From Eggerthellaceae bacterium (lineage in GTDB: Bacteria > Actinomycetota > Coriobacteriia > Coriobacteriales > Eggerthellaceae): DNA of 61,305 nucleotides. The notes under the pieces were generated by a model. The model did not search any database. It saw only the letters and a program-made list of their open reading frames with translations, and had not been told where the DNA came from. The stretch covers positions 1 to 61,305 of the forward strand of contig CAJTDS010000016.1 of NCBI GenBank assembly GCA_910575165.1, given 5' to 3'. The position numbers and the translations under genes were made by a program. Of the stretch, positions 34,623 through 44,007 are shown in pieces (the first letter of the stretch is position 1; each line of letters starts with the position of its first letter).

Positions 34623-36254
34623 CTACCCCACTTCTTCGATAAGGTCCAGCAACTCTTCGCGCTTGTGCACGTCCAATTTCAGGTACAGTCGCTTGCAATA
34701 GGTCTTGACGGTGTTCTCCGAGATGATCAGCGTATCGGCTATTCGCGGTACGCTGCTCCCTCGGGCCAGCAACTCCATGACCTCCATTTCTCTGGTGGTC
34801 AGGAAGAACCGCTTTGCTACGGCGGCGCACTGCTTGCTCAGCTTATCCCGGAAAGGCTGGTCGCCGACTTCCCGGGAAAAGCCTTTGGGAGGGGCCGACA
34901 GCGCTTCCCCCTTGTGCACGGATCGTCTCGCGTCATGGGCAAACTGAAGCGACGGCACCTGTTGCAGAAGCGGTGCCGCGTCGTCTTTCTTTGAGCGCCC
35001 CGCATCCCTGCCGTCGGCTGATGAGGGTTCGCCCAGGCTTCGGGTTGAACTCAAGGAGATGAACTCGACAGCCGGCGTCTGCAGCTCCTCGGCATTGAAT
35101 CGACCTCGGACGGCGTACAAGGTTACGGCGAGAACCCACACCGAGGCGAGCGCCATGGTGGCCAGCTGAAGTGGACTGTTGGAGAACAGCTCGGCCGATC
35201 CGTAGCCTGTAAGGAACCCCAACCCCTGCAAGAGGTAGACGATTCCCGCGAAGAACCCGTAGATATAGGTTGGACTGATGCCCGAGTCGCGCGAGGACTG
35301 AGCGCACTGCACCATCATAATCATGGTGGCGAACGTGAACACCGCGTACATGATTCCCGCGAATATGCGGAGGTAGAAGCTGTCTAGGTAGGGAACTAGC
35401 AGAAAAGCCGTGATGACGGCAGGAAACACGGTGCGGAAGGCGAGGACCGTGTCGAACCGGAAGGTGTAATGCCGCCACAGCCACACCAGCGCGATGGCGG
35501 ACAGCAAAGCTCCCGTCATGGATGCATAGTTCACGAAGATCCCCATGGCGGGATCCTCCAATGCCACCGCCCGCGCGATGCCGCTCGCGAACCCAATGCC
35601 GCCTACGCACAACGCGCTTCGCCAGGAGAACGATACGACGTGGCGGTATACGTGCTTGTGTTGCCGAGGATCATCGAAGAACATGGGCTGCTCGAAGTCG
35701 ATGTGCTTCGAGGCGTCTATCAGGCACACCTCCGCTAGAGGGATGAAGATGAAGGGGATGGTGTATGCTGCGACGGCCTTCGGTATAGCGTGAAGAACGA
35801 AGTACAGTGGCGCGGAATAGCCCATGCCCAAGACTAGGTCGAGGGTGCCACACTCGGCGCTTTGGGACGCGAACAGCCGCTGCCAGGAAAGGAAGAAGGT
35901 GGCTGACCCCACTCCGAGGCAGATAGCCCCTATCACCACCAGGCCGATAAGCCACTCGGTTGCGTACAGAGGCGCGATAAGGCAGATTGACCCCAGACAC
36001 ATGATGGGTCCGCATAGCACGGCAGTTCGGTGTCGCATGAGATTTGGGCAGTACAGCGAAAATGCCATGCTGGCGAAGAAGGTCAGGGAAAACGCCAGGC
36101 ATTCAACGATGGCGAACAGTGTCATGACGTCGAAGGTCTGAAGCGTCAGAGGGAGCAGAGGGAAAGCCCCTCCCCAGACAGAACTTGCGTGGATGGCAAG
36201 GAACAGACCAAACCCCAAAGAGGCTGTGTTGGGGCGGAGAACCTGAAAGACCAT
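34623..36254 (-). CDS. 12-TM membrane LuxR-family regulator
   Basis: 543 residues, about twelve helices, a polar linker (about 400-470), and a C-terminal LuxR HTH (FLTTREMEVMELLARG, ENTVKTYCKRLYLKLDVHK). GGGGGAGGAGC precedes ATG 36254; the upstream extension to 36368 is not protein-like. It is divergent from the DMSO-reductase-like operon at 36482 and is its likely regulator. Confidence 0.85.
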   Translation of the reverse strand: MVFQVLRPNTASLGFGLFLAIHASSVWGGAFPLLPLTLQTFDVMTLFAIVECLAFSLTFFASMAFSLYCPNLMRHRTAVLCGPIMCLGSICLIAPLYATEWLIGLVVIGAICLGVGSATFFLSWQRLFASQSAECGTLDLVLGMGYSAPLYFVLHAIPKAVAAYTIPFIFIPLAEVCLIDASKHIDFEQPMFFDDPRQHKHVYRHVVSFSWRSALCVGGIGFASGIARAVALEDPAMGIFVNYASMTGALLSAIALVWLWRHYTFRFDTVLAFRTVFPAVITAFLLVPYLDSFYLRIFAGIMYAVFTFATMIMMVQCAQSSRDSGISPTYIYGFFAGIVYLLQGLGFLTGYGSAELFSNSPLQLATMALASVWVLAVTLYAVRGRFNAEELQTPAVEFISLSSTRSLGEPSSADGRDAGRSKKDDAAPLLQQVPSLQFAHDARRSVHKGEALSAPPKGFSREVGDQPFRDKLSKQCAAVAKRFFLTTREMEVMELLARGSSVPRIADTLIISENTVKTYCKRLYLKLDVHKREELLDLIEEVG

Positions 36255-36481
36255 GCTCCTCCCCCCGATCTGGTTTCTCTTATCCGTAGGGCCTCTGCCG
36301 GGCTCCTCGGCCGTCGCTTGCGGACGACCCGATAACGAGTGTACCAAGAGGAGAACGGCAAAAGTCACACGATTCAGGTGTCAAGATAACCGCGGAATGT
36401 CACATCATTCGTGGTGCAGGACCGGATGCCTTGCATGAGATGCTCCAACGGCAGTGTTGGAAGCTTCGAAAGGAGAAGGGA
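36255..36481. promoter_or_regulatory. Divergent regulatory region of the DMSO-reductase-like operon
   Basis: 227 bp. AT-richer sequence with GTGTCA and TGTCAC half-sites at 36370-36410 may hold an operator; no consensus promoter was identified. Confidence 0.4.
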
Positions 36482-38986
36482 ATGGGAAAGGCAACGTTCG
36501 ATACCGAGACGATGTCCCGGCAAGTTACGCCTACGGCTACGCGCCGCTCATTCGTCAAGGCGACGACGCTGACCGGCGTCGCTGCGCTCGCGGCTGCAGC
36601 AGGAGGGGGATCGTTGTTCGGCTGCGCCAAGGAGGAGGCGCCGCAGGAGCCGGCCGTCGGCGGCGCTGATGCCGAGACGGACGCCCCGGTAAGCGCTGCA
36701 GCCGCCCCCGCACAGGCTTACGTGCCCGAAGAGGGCGAGGTGAAGTGGGGCACGTGCACCCACTGGGGTTGCGGCTCGGGCTATTGTCCCATGCGCTTCC
36801 ACGTGAAAGACAACACTATTACCTACGTGGAGTCGGACAACACCGGTACTCCCGAATTCGGTGGAACCCAGGCCCGTGCCTGTCTTCGCGGCCGTTCCAT
36901 TCGCCGTTGGCTGAACCATCCGGACCGCTTGACCAGCCCCATGAAGCGCGTCGGCAAGCGCGGCGAGGGGAAGTTCGAGGAGATTTCCTGGGACGAGGCC
37001 ATCGATTTGTTCTACAGCGAGCTGAAGAGGGTCATCGATACCTACGGCAACGAAGCGGTGTACAGCGCCTTTTCCTCGACGGTTGAGGAGCGTCCCTTTG
37101 AGCGCCTCTGCGGCTTCATCGGTGGTAGGCTCGGTCATTACGGCACCGACTCGCTTGGCCAGCTCATGCTGTCCATCTGCCATATGTACGGCTATACGGG
37201 TCTCTTTGGCTCGGCGCTCAGCGAGGCCGCGAACTCCGATTTAGTGGTCATGTTCGGAAACGACCCCGCCACCACTCGCATGAGCGGCGGCAGCGGCTGT
37301 TACGACCTGGCCCGCGTGCGCGAGGCCGGTGCCCGCATTGTCAACATCGACTACCGCCTGAACGAGTCTTCCTCAGGTCACCCCGAGGAATGGCTGCCCA
37401 TCCGCTCGGGCACCGACGGCGCTCTGGCCTCTGCCATCGCCTACGTGCTCATCACCGAGGGCTTCGTTGACGAGGGGTTCGTGAATAAGTACAGTATCGG
37501 CTACGACGAGACCACCATGCCGGAAGGCATGCCGGAGCATTCCTCCTACAAGGACTACATTCTGGGAACCGGCTACGACATGGTGCCCAAGACGCCGGAA
37601 TGGGCTTCTCCTATCACCCAGATCCCCGTCGAGAAGATCACCGAGCTGGCCCGTGCCATCGGCAACGCCAAGGCGGCTTTCATCGTCCAAGGCTGGGGTC
37701 CGCAACGTCATTCCAACGGCGAGAACGCCAACCGCGCTATCGCTGCGCTGACCCTCATTTCCGGCCACATTGGCCGCGCTGGTACGAACAACGGCATGCG
37801 TGAGCCCTACCGCTCCGGATCATTGCCCTCCAACATCATCGTTCCCTCGGTTCCGAACCCCGTGGAGGCCTCTATCTCCATGATCTCCATGGTAGACGCC
37901 ATCGACCATGGCGAGACGATGACCGCCGTGGCCGACGGAGTGCAGGGCAAGGACAAGCTGGACGTGGGCATCAAATTCCTGGTGTGCGACGCCACCAACA
38001 TTCTGAACCAGCGCGGTGACTTCAACCGCACCCACGACGTGCTTTGCGACGAGTCGAAGTGTGAGTTCATTGTGGTCAACGACCTGTTCCTATCCCCGAC
38101 GGCCCGCTACGCCGACCTGCTGTTCCCCGATATCACCAAGCACGAGCGCACGGCGGTGTCCAATACCGTTAGCGCTGGCGACTTCGGCGGCTACATTGTG
38201 AACGAGAAGGTGGTCGACCCCTCTTTCCAGCGGCGCAGTTTCTACGACGTGTGCACCGAGGTGGCCGACCGCTTCGGCGTGAAGGACCAGTTCACCGAAG
38301 GCCACAGCCTTGACGAATGGCAGCGTGTGATTTGGGAGAATACCCAGGAGAGCGCGCCCTCCCTGCCCAGTTTCGATGAAGCGCTCAAGCAGGGTGTCAT
38401 TCGCGAGGAGACGCCCTATCCGCCGGCGTTTCAGGCTTATTTTGATGATCCCGAGACGAATCGCCTGCTCACTCCCTCCGGAAAGATCGAGCTGTTCTCT
38501 ACCACCATCTATGGCATTGCCAACGCTTGGGAAGTGGGGGAGAAGGACGTCATCAGCCCCATCCCGGTCTACGATCCAGGTTTCGAGAGCTACGAGGATC
38601 TGAGTGAGGAGTACCCGCTCTATCTGTCCGGTTGGCATCCCAAGAACCGCATCCACTCCACGTTTGCCAACATCGACGTGCTCGATCAATCCACCCGGCA
38701 TCAGCTGTGGATCAACCCGATTGATGCGAAGACTCGCGGCATCCAGACGGGCGATCAGGTGAAGGTGCGTAGCCCTCGGGGCGAGGTGCTCATCGAGGCT
38801 CGAGTGACTCCGCGTATCATGCCCGGCATTGTGGGCATGCAGGAGGGAACCTGGCACGACGCCGACATGGACGGCGATCGCGTGGACAAGGGCGGCAACA
38901 TCAACACCCTGTGCAGTGGGCGGCTGAGTCCTTTGGCCAAGCACAATCCGTCCAACTCCATCATCGTCCAAGTTGAGAAGAGGTAA
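36482..38986 (+). CDS. DMSO-reductase-family molybdopterin catalytic subunit
   Basis: 834 residues. Tat motif TRRSFV (20-25) with lipobox LFGC (Cys48); a [4Fe-4S] motif in CTHWGCGSGYCPMRFHVKD with a fourth Cys in ARACLRG; then the molybdopterin-binding core (SAFSSTVEERPF, HYGTDSLGQLMLSICHMYGY, LVVMFGNDPATTRMSGGSG) and a C-terminal MGD-binding domain (GWHPKNRIHSTFANIDVL). The Ser in YGTDSLG is the probable Mo ligand by position, as in DmsA. It is expected to be the extracytoplasmic terminal reductase for an S- or N-oxide or related acceptor. AAAGGAGAAGGGA precedes ATG 36482; the upstream ATG frame from 36431 is less likely. Confidence 0.87.
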   Translation: MGKATFDTETMSRQVTPTATRRSFVKATTLTGVAALAAAAGGGSLFGCAKEEAPQEPAVGGADAETDAPVSAAAAPAQAYVPEEGEVKWGTCTHWGCGSGYCPMRFHVKDNTITYVESDNTGTPEFGGTQARACLRGRSIRRWLNHPDRLTSPMKRVGKRGEGKFEEISWDEAIDLFYSELKRVIDTYGNEAVYSAFSSTVEERPFERLCGFIGGRLGHYGTDSLGQLMLSICHMYGYTGLFGSALSEAANSDLVVMFGNDPATTRMSGGSGCYDLARVREAGARIVNIDYRLNESSSGHPEEWLPIRSGTDGALASAIAYVLITEGFVDEGFVNKYSIGYDETTMPEGMPEHSSYKDYILGTGYDMVPKTPEWASPITQIPVEKITELARAIGNAKAAFIVQGWGPQRHSNGENANRAIAALTLISGHIGRAGTNNGMREPYRSGSLPSNIIVPSVPNPVEASISMISMVDAIDHGETMTAVADGVQGKDKLDVGIKFLVCDATNILNQRGDFNRTHDVLCDESKCEFIVVNDLFLSPTARYADLLFPDITKHERTAVSNTVSAGDFGGYIVNEKVVDPSFQRRSFYDVCTEVADRFGVKDQFTEGHSLDEWQRVIWENTQESAPSLPSFDEALKQGVIREETPYPPAFQAYFDDPETNRLLTPSGKIELFSTTIYGIANAWEVGEKDVISPIPVYDPGFESYEDLSEEYPLYLSGWHPKNRIHSTFANIDVLDQSTRHQLWINPIDAKTRGIQTGDQVKVRSPRGEVLIEARVTPRIMPGIVGMQEGTWHDADMDGDRVDKGGNINTLCSGRLSPLAKHNPSNSIIVQVEKR

Positions 38987-38997
38987 GGAGCGCTGCC

Positions 38998-39618
38998 ATG
39001 ACGCAATACGGATTCTACTTCGACAGCTCCCGTTGCACTGGGTGCAAAACCTGCGATCTTGCGTGTAAGGATTACAACGACCTGGGCTCTTCCGTAACCT
39101 TTCGAAGGGTCTACGATGTGGAGGGCGGCACCTGGAACGCCGGGACCGACGGGACCTGGACCAGTACTGCGATGGTTTACCACGTGTCCAACGCCTGCAA
39201 TCATTGCGACAACCCGGTCTGCGCGGCCGCCTGTCCCCAGGACGCCTATGTCAAGGAGGAGGCGACGGGCTTCGTCCATAACGACCCGAGCAAGTGCATC
39301 GGTTGCGGCACGTGCGTGGAGGCATGCCCCTATGGTGCCCCCCGCTTGGGGGACGGCAACGTGGCGGTGAAGTGCCACGGCTGTGCGGCCCGCGTCGAGG
39401 AGGGGAGCGCGCCCGTTTGCGTGGAGGCGTGTCCTTTGCGCTGCTTGGAGTTCGGCGAGATTGGGCAGCTCCGGGCCAAGTATGGCAACTCAGCCGACAT
39501 CGCGTCGCTGCCGGACTCCAGCGTAACGTCGCCGAACCTGGTGGTGAAGTCGAACGATGCCGCCGAAAGCGCCGAGGCGCCCTCTGCCTGGGTTGCCAAC
39601 GAGCTTGAAGTTGCGTAG
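38998..39618 (+). CDS. Ferredoxin-like electron-transfer subunit (DmsB-like)
   Basis: 206 residues with four [4Fe-4S] Cys clusters in the DmsB pattern: CTGCKTCDLACKD, CNHCDNPVCAAACP, CIGCGTCVEACPYGAP and CHGCAARVEEGSAPVCVEACP. It passes electrons from the membrane anchor to the catalytic subunit. It begins 11 bp after the catalytic gene. Confidence 0.9.
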   Translation: MTQYGFYFDSSRCTGCKTCDLACKDYNDLGSSVTFRRVYDVEGGTWNAGTDGTWTSTAMVYHVSNACNHCDNPVCAAACPQDAYVKEEATGFVHNDPSKCIGCGTCVEACPYGAPRLGDGNVAVKCHGCAARVEEGSAPVCVEACPLRCLEFGEIGQLRAKYGNSADIASLPDSSVTSPNLVVKSNDAAESAEAPSAWVANELEVA

Positions 39619-39639
39619 TGTGCTGATGGTATGACGGAA

Positions 39640-39668
39640 GGGGCGCAGTAGCGTTCGGGCTGCGCCCC
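39640..39668 (+). terminator. Internal terminator or attenuator hairpin
   Basis: Arms GGGGCGCAG (39640-39648) and CTGCGCCCC (39660-39668), then GTGTTTGCC. It lies between the two DmsB-like genes, so it may set a gradient of expression within the operon. Confidence 0.6.
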
Positions 39669-39713
39669 GTGTTTGCCTCGCTCGGCGAACGCTGAAGAAG
39701 GGGGTGGGTGCTT

Positions 39714-40346
39714 ATGGAGGGCGGGAGCCAGTACGGGTTCTACTTCGACAGCACCCGCTGCACTGGATGCAAGACCTGTGTGCTTGCCTGCAAGGATTAC
39801 AAGGGGATCGACGCCGACGAGGCCTTCCGGCGCGTGCTTGACTACGAAGGCGGGGAATGGTCTGCGGGACCGAACGGTACGTGGGAGCAGACGGCGTTCG
39901 TCTATCACCTCTCTCTGTCGTGTAACCATTGCGGAAACCCTGTGTGCACCATGGTGTGCCCGACGGGCGCCATGCATAAAGATGCCGAGACGGGCCTCGT
40001 GCTGGTTGACGGCCTCGTGTGCGTGGGATGTGGGTACTGCGAACTGTCATGCCCCTACCATGCGCCCAAGGTGAGCTCCATGCTGCATCGGAGCACGAAG
40101 TGCGACGGCTGCCGCGATCGCTTGCGGGAAGGGAAGGCTCCTATCTGCGTGGAGGCATGTCCCCTGCGCGCCCTCGAGTTCGGAGAGTATGCAAAGCTGC
40201 GCCGCCGCCCGGGCACCGTAAGCGCCGTCGCTCCCATGCCGGATTCGGCGGCGACGGCACCCCATATTGCTATCAGGCCCTGCGGATGTGCCTGTCCACC
40301 TGGGGATTTCACGACGGGACATATTGCCAACGAGCTAGAACTGTGA
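39714..40346 (+). CDS. Second ferredoxin-like subunit (DmsB-like)
   Basis: 210 residues, a divergent paralogue of the previous gene with the same four Cys clusters (CTGCKTCVLACKD, CNHCGNPVCTMVCP, CVGCGYCELSCPYHAPK, CDGCRDRLREGKAPICVEACP). The tail is different and Cys-containing (RPCGCACPPGD). ATG 39714 has GGGGG nine nt upstream and is preferred over GTG 39708. Two such subunits in one operon is unusual. Confidence 0.88.
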   Translation: MEGGSQYGFYFDSTRCTGCKTCVLACKDYKGIDADEAFRRVLDYEGGEWSAGPNGTWEQTAFVYHLSLSCNHCGNPVCTMVCPTGAMHKDAETGLVLVDGLVCVGCGYCELSCPYHAPKVSSMLHRSTKCDGCRDRLREGKAPICVEACPLRALEFGEYAKLRRRPGTVSAVAPMPDSAATAPHIAIRPCGCACPPGDFTTGHIANELEL

Positions 40347-40410
40347 GTGGCGGGCAAGGATACCGACCGCAGAGCGGCTTGTGCAGAAGCGGTCATCGGA
40401 AGGAGCGGAG

Positions 40411-41076
40411 ATGAATTCGAGGGATCGGAACGGGGAGGCTGCCGCCATCGGCCAAGCTGTCTCAATCTTGGGAACGCTGCTCTTGGGCAACCCCGCCGAT
40501 TCGGACACGGCGGCCATCATCGAAGGAATGGCGTCTTTGGATGTGACGGCCACATGGCCTTTCGGAAGCGAGCAGGTTGTTCGCCAGGCCGACCAGCTGA
40601 TCAAGCAGGGTTCGGCGCTTACGCGGAAATCGCAATCCGAGGAGTATCGGCGTCTGTTCGTGGGCCCAGGCCACCTAGAGGCTCCTCCTTGGGGGTCGGT
40701 GTACCTTGATTCTGACCAAGTGGTGTTCGGAAACAGCGAGCTGGCCTTGAGGGATTGGCTGCGAAGCCGTGGCATCCAGCGCAAGCAACCGCTTGGCCGA
40801 GTCGGCAAGGTGGCGCGTGAGAGCGCAGCCACGCCCTGCGACCACATAGGAGAGATGCTCGTTTTGCTGGGGTGGGTTTCCGAGCGGCGCAACCATGATC
40901 TTGACGAGTTGCTATCCGATCATCTTTTGCCGTGGGCCGACAGATACTTCGAGCTTTTGCAGTCAGCTGCTCGGCATCCTTTGTATCAGGGTATCGCTTT
41001 GTTGGGCCGCACGACACTCGAGGGCATCGCCTCTGCGAGAGGCATCTCGGCTCGTAGCGCCAGTTTGTATTTCTGA
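40411..41076 (+). CDS. TorD/DmsD-family molybdoenzyme chaperone
   Basis: 221 residues, mostly helical. The segments SEEYRRLFVGPGHLEAPPWGSVYLD and HIGEMLVLLGWVSERR with LLPWADRYFELLQ match the TorD/DmsD fold. It would bind the Tat leader of the catalytic subunit and help Mo-cofactor insertion before export. AAGGAG precedes ATG 40411. Confidence 0.86.
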   Translation: MNSRDRNGEAAAIGQAVSILGTLLLGNPADSDTAAIIEGMASLDVTATWPFGSEQVVRQADQLIKQGSALTRKSQSEEYRRLFVGPGHLEAPPWGSVYLDSDQVVFGNSELALRDWLRSRGIQRKQPLGRVGKVARESAATPCDHIGEMLVLLGWVSERRNHDLDELLSDHLLPWADRYFELLQSAARHPLYQGIALLGRTTLEGIASARGISARSASLYF

Positions 41077-41095
41077 CTGGCGAAAGCTGCAAATA

Positions 41096-41968
41096 ATGGG
41101 AACCGATTTTCGCATAGCCTTGATGCTGTTCACCGTGCTTGCACCGGCGGGGGCTATAGCTTTCGTCCTTATGAGCGTGCGCATTATGAGCATCGTCCAA
41201 CGTACGCCGATTCGCGAGCGAATGGAGCGCTGTCTTGTGCTTCCCATCGGGCTGTGCCTTGTTGGGCTAATATCGTCTGCGACGCATCTCGGTACTCCCG
41301 ACAATGCGCTGTACGTGCTGGCCGGTATCGGTCGTTCGCCCCTTTCGGAAGAGGTTCTGGCCGCTGTTGTTTTCATAGCCATCTCCTGGCTCTACTGGCT
41401 TGTGGCGTTCGTGCGCCAGATACCCCTTCACGTTTCTCGCGTGTTCCTCGCGCTTGCTTGCGTCGCTGCTTTCTGGCTGGTATACCGCATTTCTACGGTC
41501 TACTCCATCCCGACCATTCCCACGTGGAACTCTCCCTTCATTCCGCTTGAGCTGTGGTCCGTCGCCCTTACGTCCGGGCCCATGGTCTGTTTGGCCATCT
41601 TCGCATGGATGCAGCGCTCCTTCCGCGATGGAGAGGCTGTCGCGCCCAGGGCGTTTTACGGGTTTCTCGTCGGCGTCAGCTTTTTGGCGCTTGTCGTCAG
41701 CGTGGGGCTTGCGCTGCTGCAGAACCAGGAGCTTGGGGTGCTGTCTGGCTCGTACGGGTTGGCCAGCGACCTGTTTCCCTTCTACGGAGCCTCGATTTTT
41801 GCGTTTGCGGCGCTTGGTGCGCTCGGGGAGGTGGCGGCGGTCTTGTCGATTCGCAAGCGGAACTGCCCTCGGCCGCTTGGTGCGGCTACGGCGGTGTTGC
41901 TGGTTATTGCGGCAGCCATCGTCATTCGCGTTCCGTTCTACACTATGCATATGACCATTGGGTACTGA
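41096..41968 (+). CDS. DmsC-like membrane anchor subunit
   Basis: 290 residues, eight predicted membrane helices, with SATHLGTPDNALYVLAGIGRSPLSEEVL near the second helix as in DmsC anchors (HLG-P-A-AL--R-SWLSREIL). It would oxidise menaquinol and feed the ferredoxin subunits. The ribosome site is weak (AAAG); translation may be coupled to the chaperone gene, which ends 19 bp upstream. Confidence 0.83.
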   Translation: MGTDFRIALMLFTVLAPAGAIAFVLMSVRIMSIVQRTPIRERMERCLVLPIGLCLVGLISSATHLGTPDNALYVLAGIGRSPLSEEVLAAVVFIAISWLYWLVAFVRQIPLHVSRVFLALACVAAFWLVYRISTVYSIPTIPTWNSPFIPLELWSVALTSGPMVCLAIFAWMQRSFRDGEAVAPRAFYGFLVGVSFLALVVSVGLALLQNQELGVLSGSYGLASDLFPFYGASIFAFAALGALGEVAAVLSIRKRNCPRPLGAATAVLLVIAAAIVIRVPFYTMHMTIGY

Positions 41969-42256
41969 GTCTGGCTTCGCCTGTCCTCTGCGAGCTGTCG
42001 CTCCTGGCGTCCTCGCAACCCCGCTCGACTTCGTATTGTTTTCTTCAGCTTCCCCTGTCCTTTCTGTCGCCAAATGGTTTCCGAGCGGATAGCGCTTTGC
42101 TTCCGCTCCTTCGCAAACGTTTAGTAAGCTGCTCAGACGAAAAGGTTGGGCGCTGATGGGCTCGCTGCGCCTGTGCTGCTAGACAAACGCGGCTTTATAT
42201 GCGTATGCGGCGGTTCCGTTTGGGTGCCCATAAAACGACGAGAAGGTGAGAGAACC

Positions 42257-42847
42257 ATGGCAAATAAGAACGACAAAACCAATCCGCTGTCTGCGAAGGC
42301 GTTTTTCCAGAAAGTAAGGTCGAGCACTCTTTTGCAGGCTGTGCTGTTGATTGCGCTTGGCCTGCTTCTGCTGCTGATGCCGCAAACCGCAACGCTCACC
42401 TGCGTGTACGTGATGGGCGCGTACTGCGTGGTCATGGGCGCGTTCACTCTGTTCCAGTACGCGCGGTTGGGCGACGCCCGTTCGCTGGCGGGCAACGTGC
42501 TTATCGTGGGCATCGGGTACCTTGTGGCGGCGCTGGTCATCTTCGTATTCCCGCAGCCGATCGCGAGCGTGTTCTCGTTCTTGCTGGGCATTCTCATGGT
42601 GATCGGCGGCCTGGTGAACATCGTGCGCTCCGTCGAGATGCGCGCCTACCCGGGTAGTGGCTGGATTCCCATGCTGGTGGTGGCGGCGCTGGTGACTGTC
42701 GGCGGCGTGGTTGTGGTGATCAACCCGTTCGGTACCACGATGGCGCTGGTCATGGTGTTGGGCGCGTTGCTAGTGGCGAAAGGCGCAAGCGACCTGGCCA
42801 TGGAGATCATGTTCTCTCACGCGCTTAAGGAGGCGCCGCAGGCCTAG
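42257..42847 (+). CDS. HdeD-like (DUF308) membrane protein
   Basis: 196 residues with six predicted helices and the internal two-helix repeats of the HdeD/DUF308 family (LIALGLLLLLMPQTATLTCVYVMGAY; FLLGILMVIGGLVNIV; VINPFGTTMALVMVLGALLVAKG). E. coli HdeD is tied to acid resistance; the function here is unknown. AAGGTGAGAGAACC precedes ATG 42257. Confidence 0.82.
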   Translation: MANKNDKTNPLSAKAFFQKVRSSTLLQAVLLIALGLLLLLMPQTATLTCVYVMGAYCVVMGAFTLFQYARLGDARSLAGNVLIVGIGYLVAALVIFVFPQPIASVFSFLLGILMVIGGLVNIVRSVEMRAYPGSGWIPMLVVAALVTVGGVVVVINPFGTTMALVMVLGALLVAKGASDLAMEIMFSHALKEAPQA

Positions 42848-42993
42848 GGCCTCGTCGTTCCTTGGCATCGGCTTTTCCGCAAGTGCAGGGTTGGCCCTAA
42901 GCCGTTAGTCCTCCCCTGCAAGCGCGGTAACTGCACCAGCCGGCGGAGAAGCGCGTCGGCTGGCAGCGTCGAATTCGTGTTATGCTGCTGCCT

Positions 42994-43863
42994 ATGAAAG
43001 AGAAGGCGAACATAGGGGCCGGACATTCCGCTGCGGCTGCGGGCTACACCACTATTGCCGGGCGCGCGGTGGGGGAGTACGAGGAAAAGAAGAGCCGGTT
43101 CATCGCCAGCCTGGCCCATGTGGAAACCGAAGCTGAGGCGCTGGCCTTTCTGGAAGAGATCCGCGCGGCGAACCGTATGGCCCGTCACAACGTGTACGCC
43201 TACATCTTGCGCGATGCCGAAGGAATGCTGCGGGCGGCGCCCGACGTTGTGGGCAGCGGCAAGGCGGGGGCGTCCGTTGCCGAGGGGGCTGGGGAATCGT
43301 CGGCCGCCATTGCCGGCGGCGAGGGCTTGCGGTCGGCGGGGGCTGCTGTTGGTGAGGCTGTTGTCAGCGGGGCCGTTGCCAGCACGGCGGCTAGCGAAGG
43401 TACGCGGCGGGTTGCTATCCCCACGCCGCGCGTGCGCTACTCCGACGATGGCGAGCCCCAGAAGACGGCCGGTCTGCCCACGCTCCAAGTGCTGCAGCAC
43501 GCAGGTCTTACCGACGTCGTTGCCGTGGTCACCCGCTACTTCGGCGGCGTGTTGTTGGGTACCGGCGGCCTGGTTCGCGCGTACACCCAGGCTACCCAGG
43601 CGGCGGTGCAGGCGGCCGAGCTGGTGGTGGTGTCGCGCTGCATCGACCTTACCGTGCGCACGTCCTACGCCAACTACGAGTCGCTGCTGCGCATCGCGTC
43701 CGACACCGGGGCAAAAGTGCTCGACAGCGCCTTCGCCGACGCGGTCACCCTGCACCTGCGTATGCTGGACGGCACACAGCCTCCGTTCCTCCAAAAGCTC
43801 ACGGAACTGGAGCGAGGTGCGCAGAATGTGGTGGTGAGTGAGCCGCTGGACGCAGCTTTCTAA
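42994..43863 (+). CDS. YigZ/IMPACT-family protein with low-complexity insert
   Basis: 289 residues. It has the UPF0029/IMPACT core: [79 protein letters not shown], and the C-terminal YigZ domain. Between YAYIL and VRYSDDGEP lies an Ala/Gly/Ser/Glu-rich insertion of about 65 residues (43220-43425) not normal for the family, probably a flexible loop. The start is uncertain (42982 or 42994) since neither has a clear ribosome site; a leaderless transcript is possible. Confidence 0.83.
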   Translation: MKEKANIGAGHSAAAAGYTTIAGRAVGEYEEKKSRFIASLAHVETEAEALAFLEEIRAANRMARHNVYAYILRDAEGMLRAAPDVVGSGKAGASVAEGAGESSAAIAGGEGLRSAGAAVGEAVVSGAVASTAASEGTRRVAIPTPRVRYSDDGEPQKTAGLPTLQVLQHAGLTDVVAVVTRYFGGVLLGTGGLVRAYTQATQAAVQAAELVVVSRCIDLTVRTSYANYESLLRIASDTGAKVLDSAFADAVTLHLRMLDGTQPPFLQKLTELERGAQNVVVSEPLDAAF

Positions 43864-43952
43864 AGCGAAGAGCGGCAGGCGGCCGTGCGGCACGCAGCTG
43901 CGGACAGGGCATGGGATGCCTGTGCGGAAGGGCTGTAGAGGGAGCGTCGCTC

Positions 43953-43961
43953 TGCTATAGT
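43953..43961 (+). promoter_or_regulatory. Extended -10 promoter of recN
   Basis: TGC-TATAGT (43953-43961), an extended -10 about 47 bp before the ATG; the -35 is weak. Confidence 0.5.
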
Positions 43962-44007
43962 GCACTGGCGAAGCGAAGCCCTCTGATTGACGAAACGAGC
44001 GAAGCTC

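Noticed and set aside
40895-41095. N-terminal extension of the DmsC-like gene to 40895
   Set aside because: It overlaps the chaperone gene out of frame and has no anchor-like sequence; family similarity begins at the ATG at 41096.
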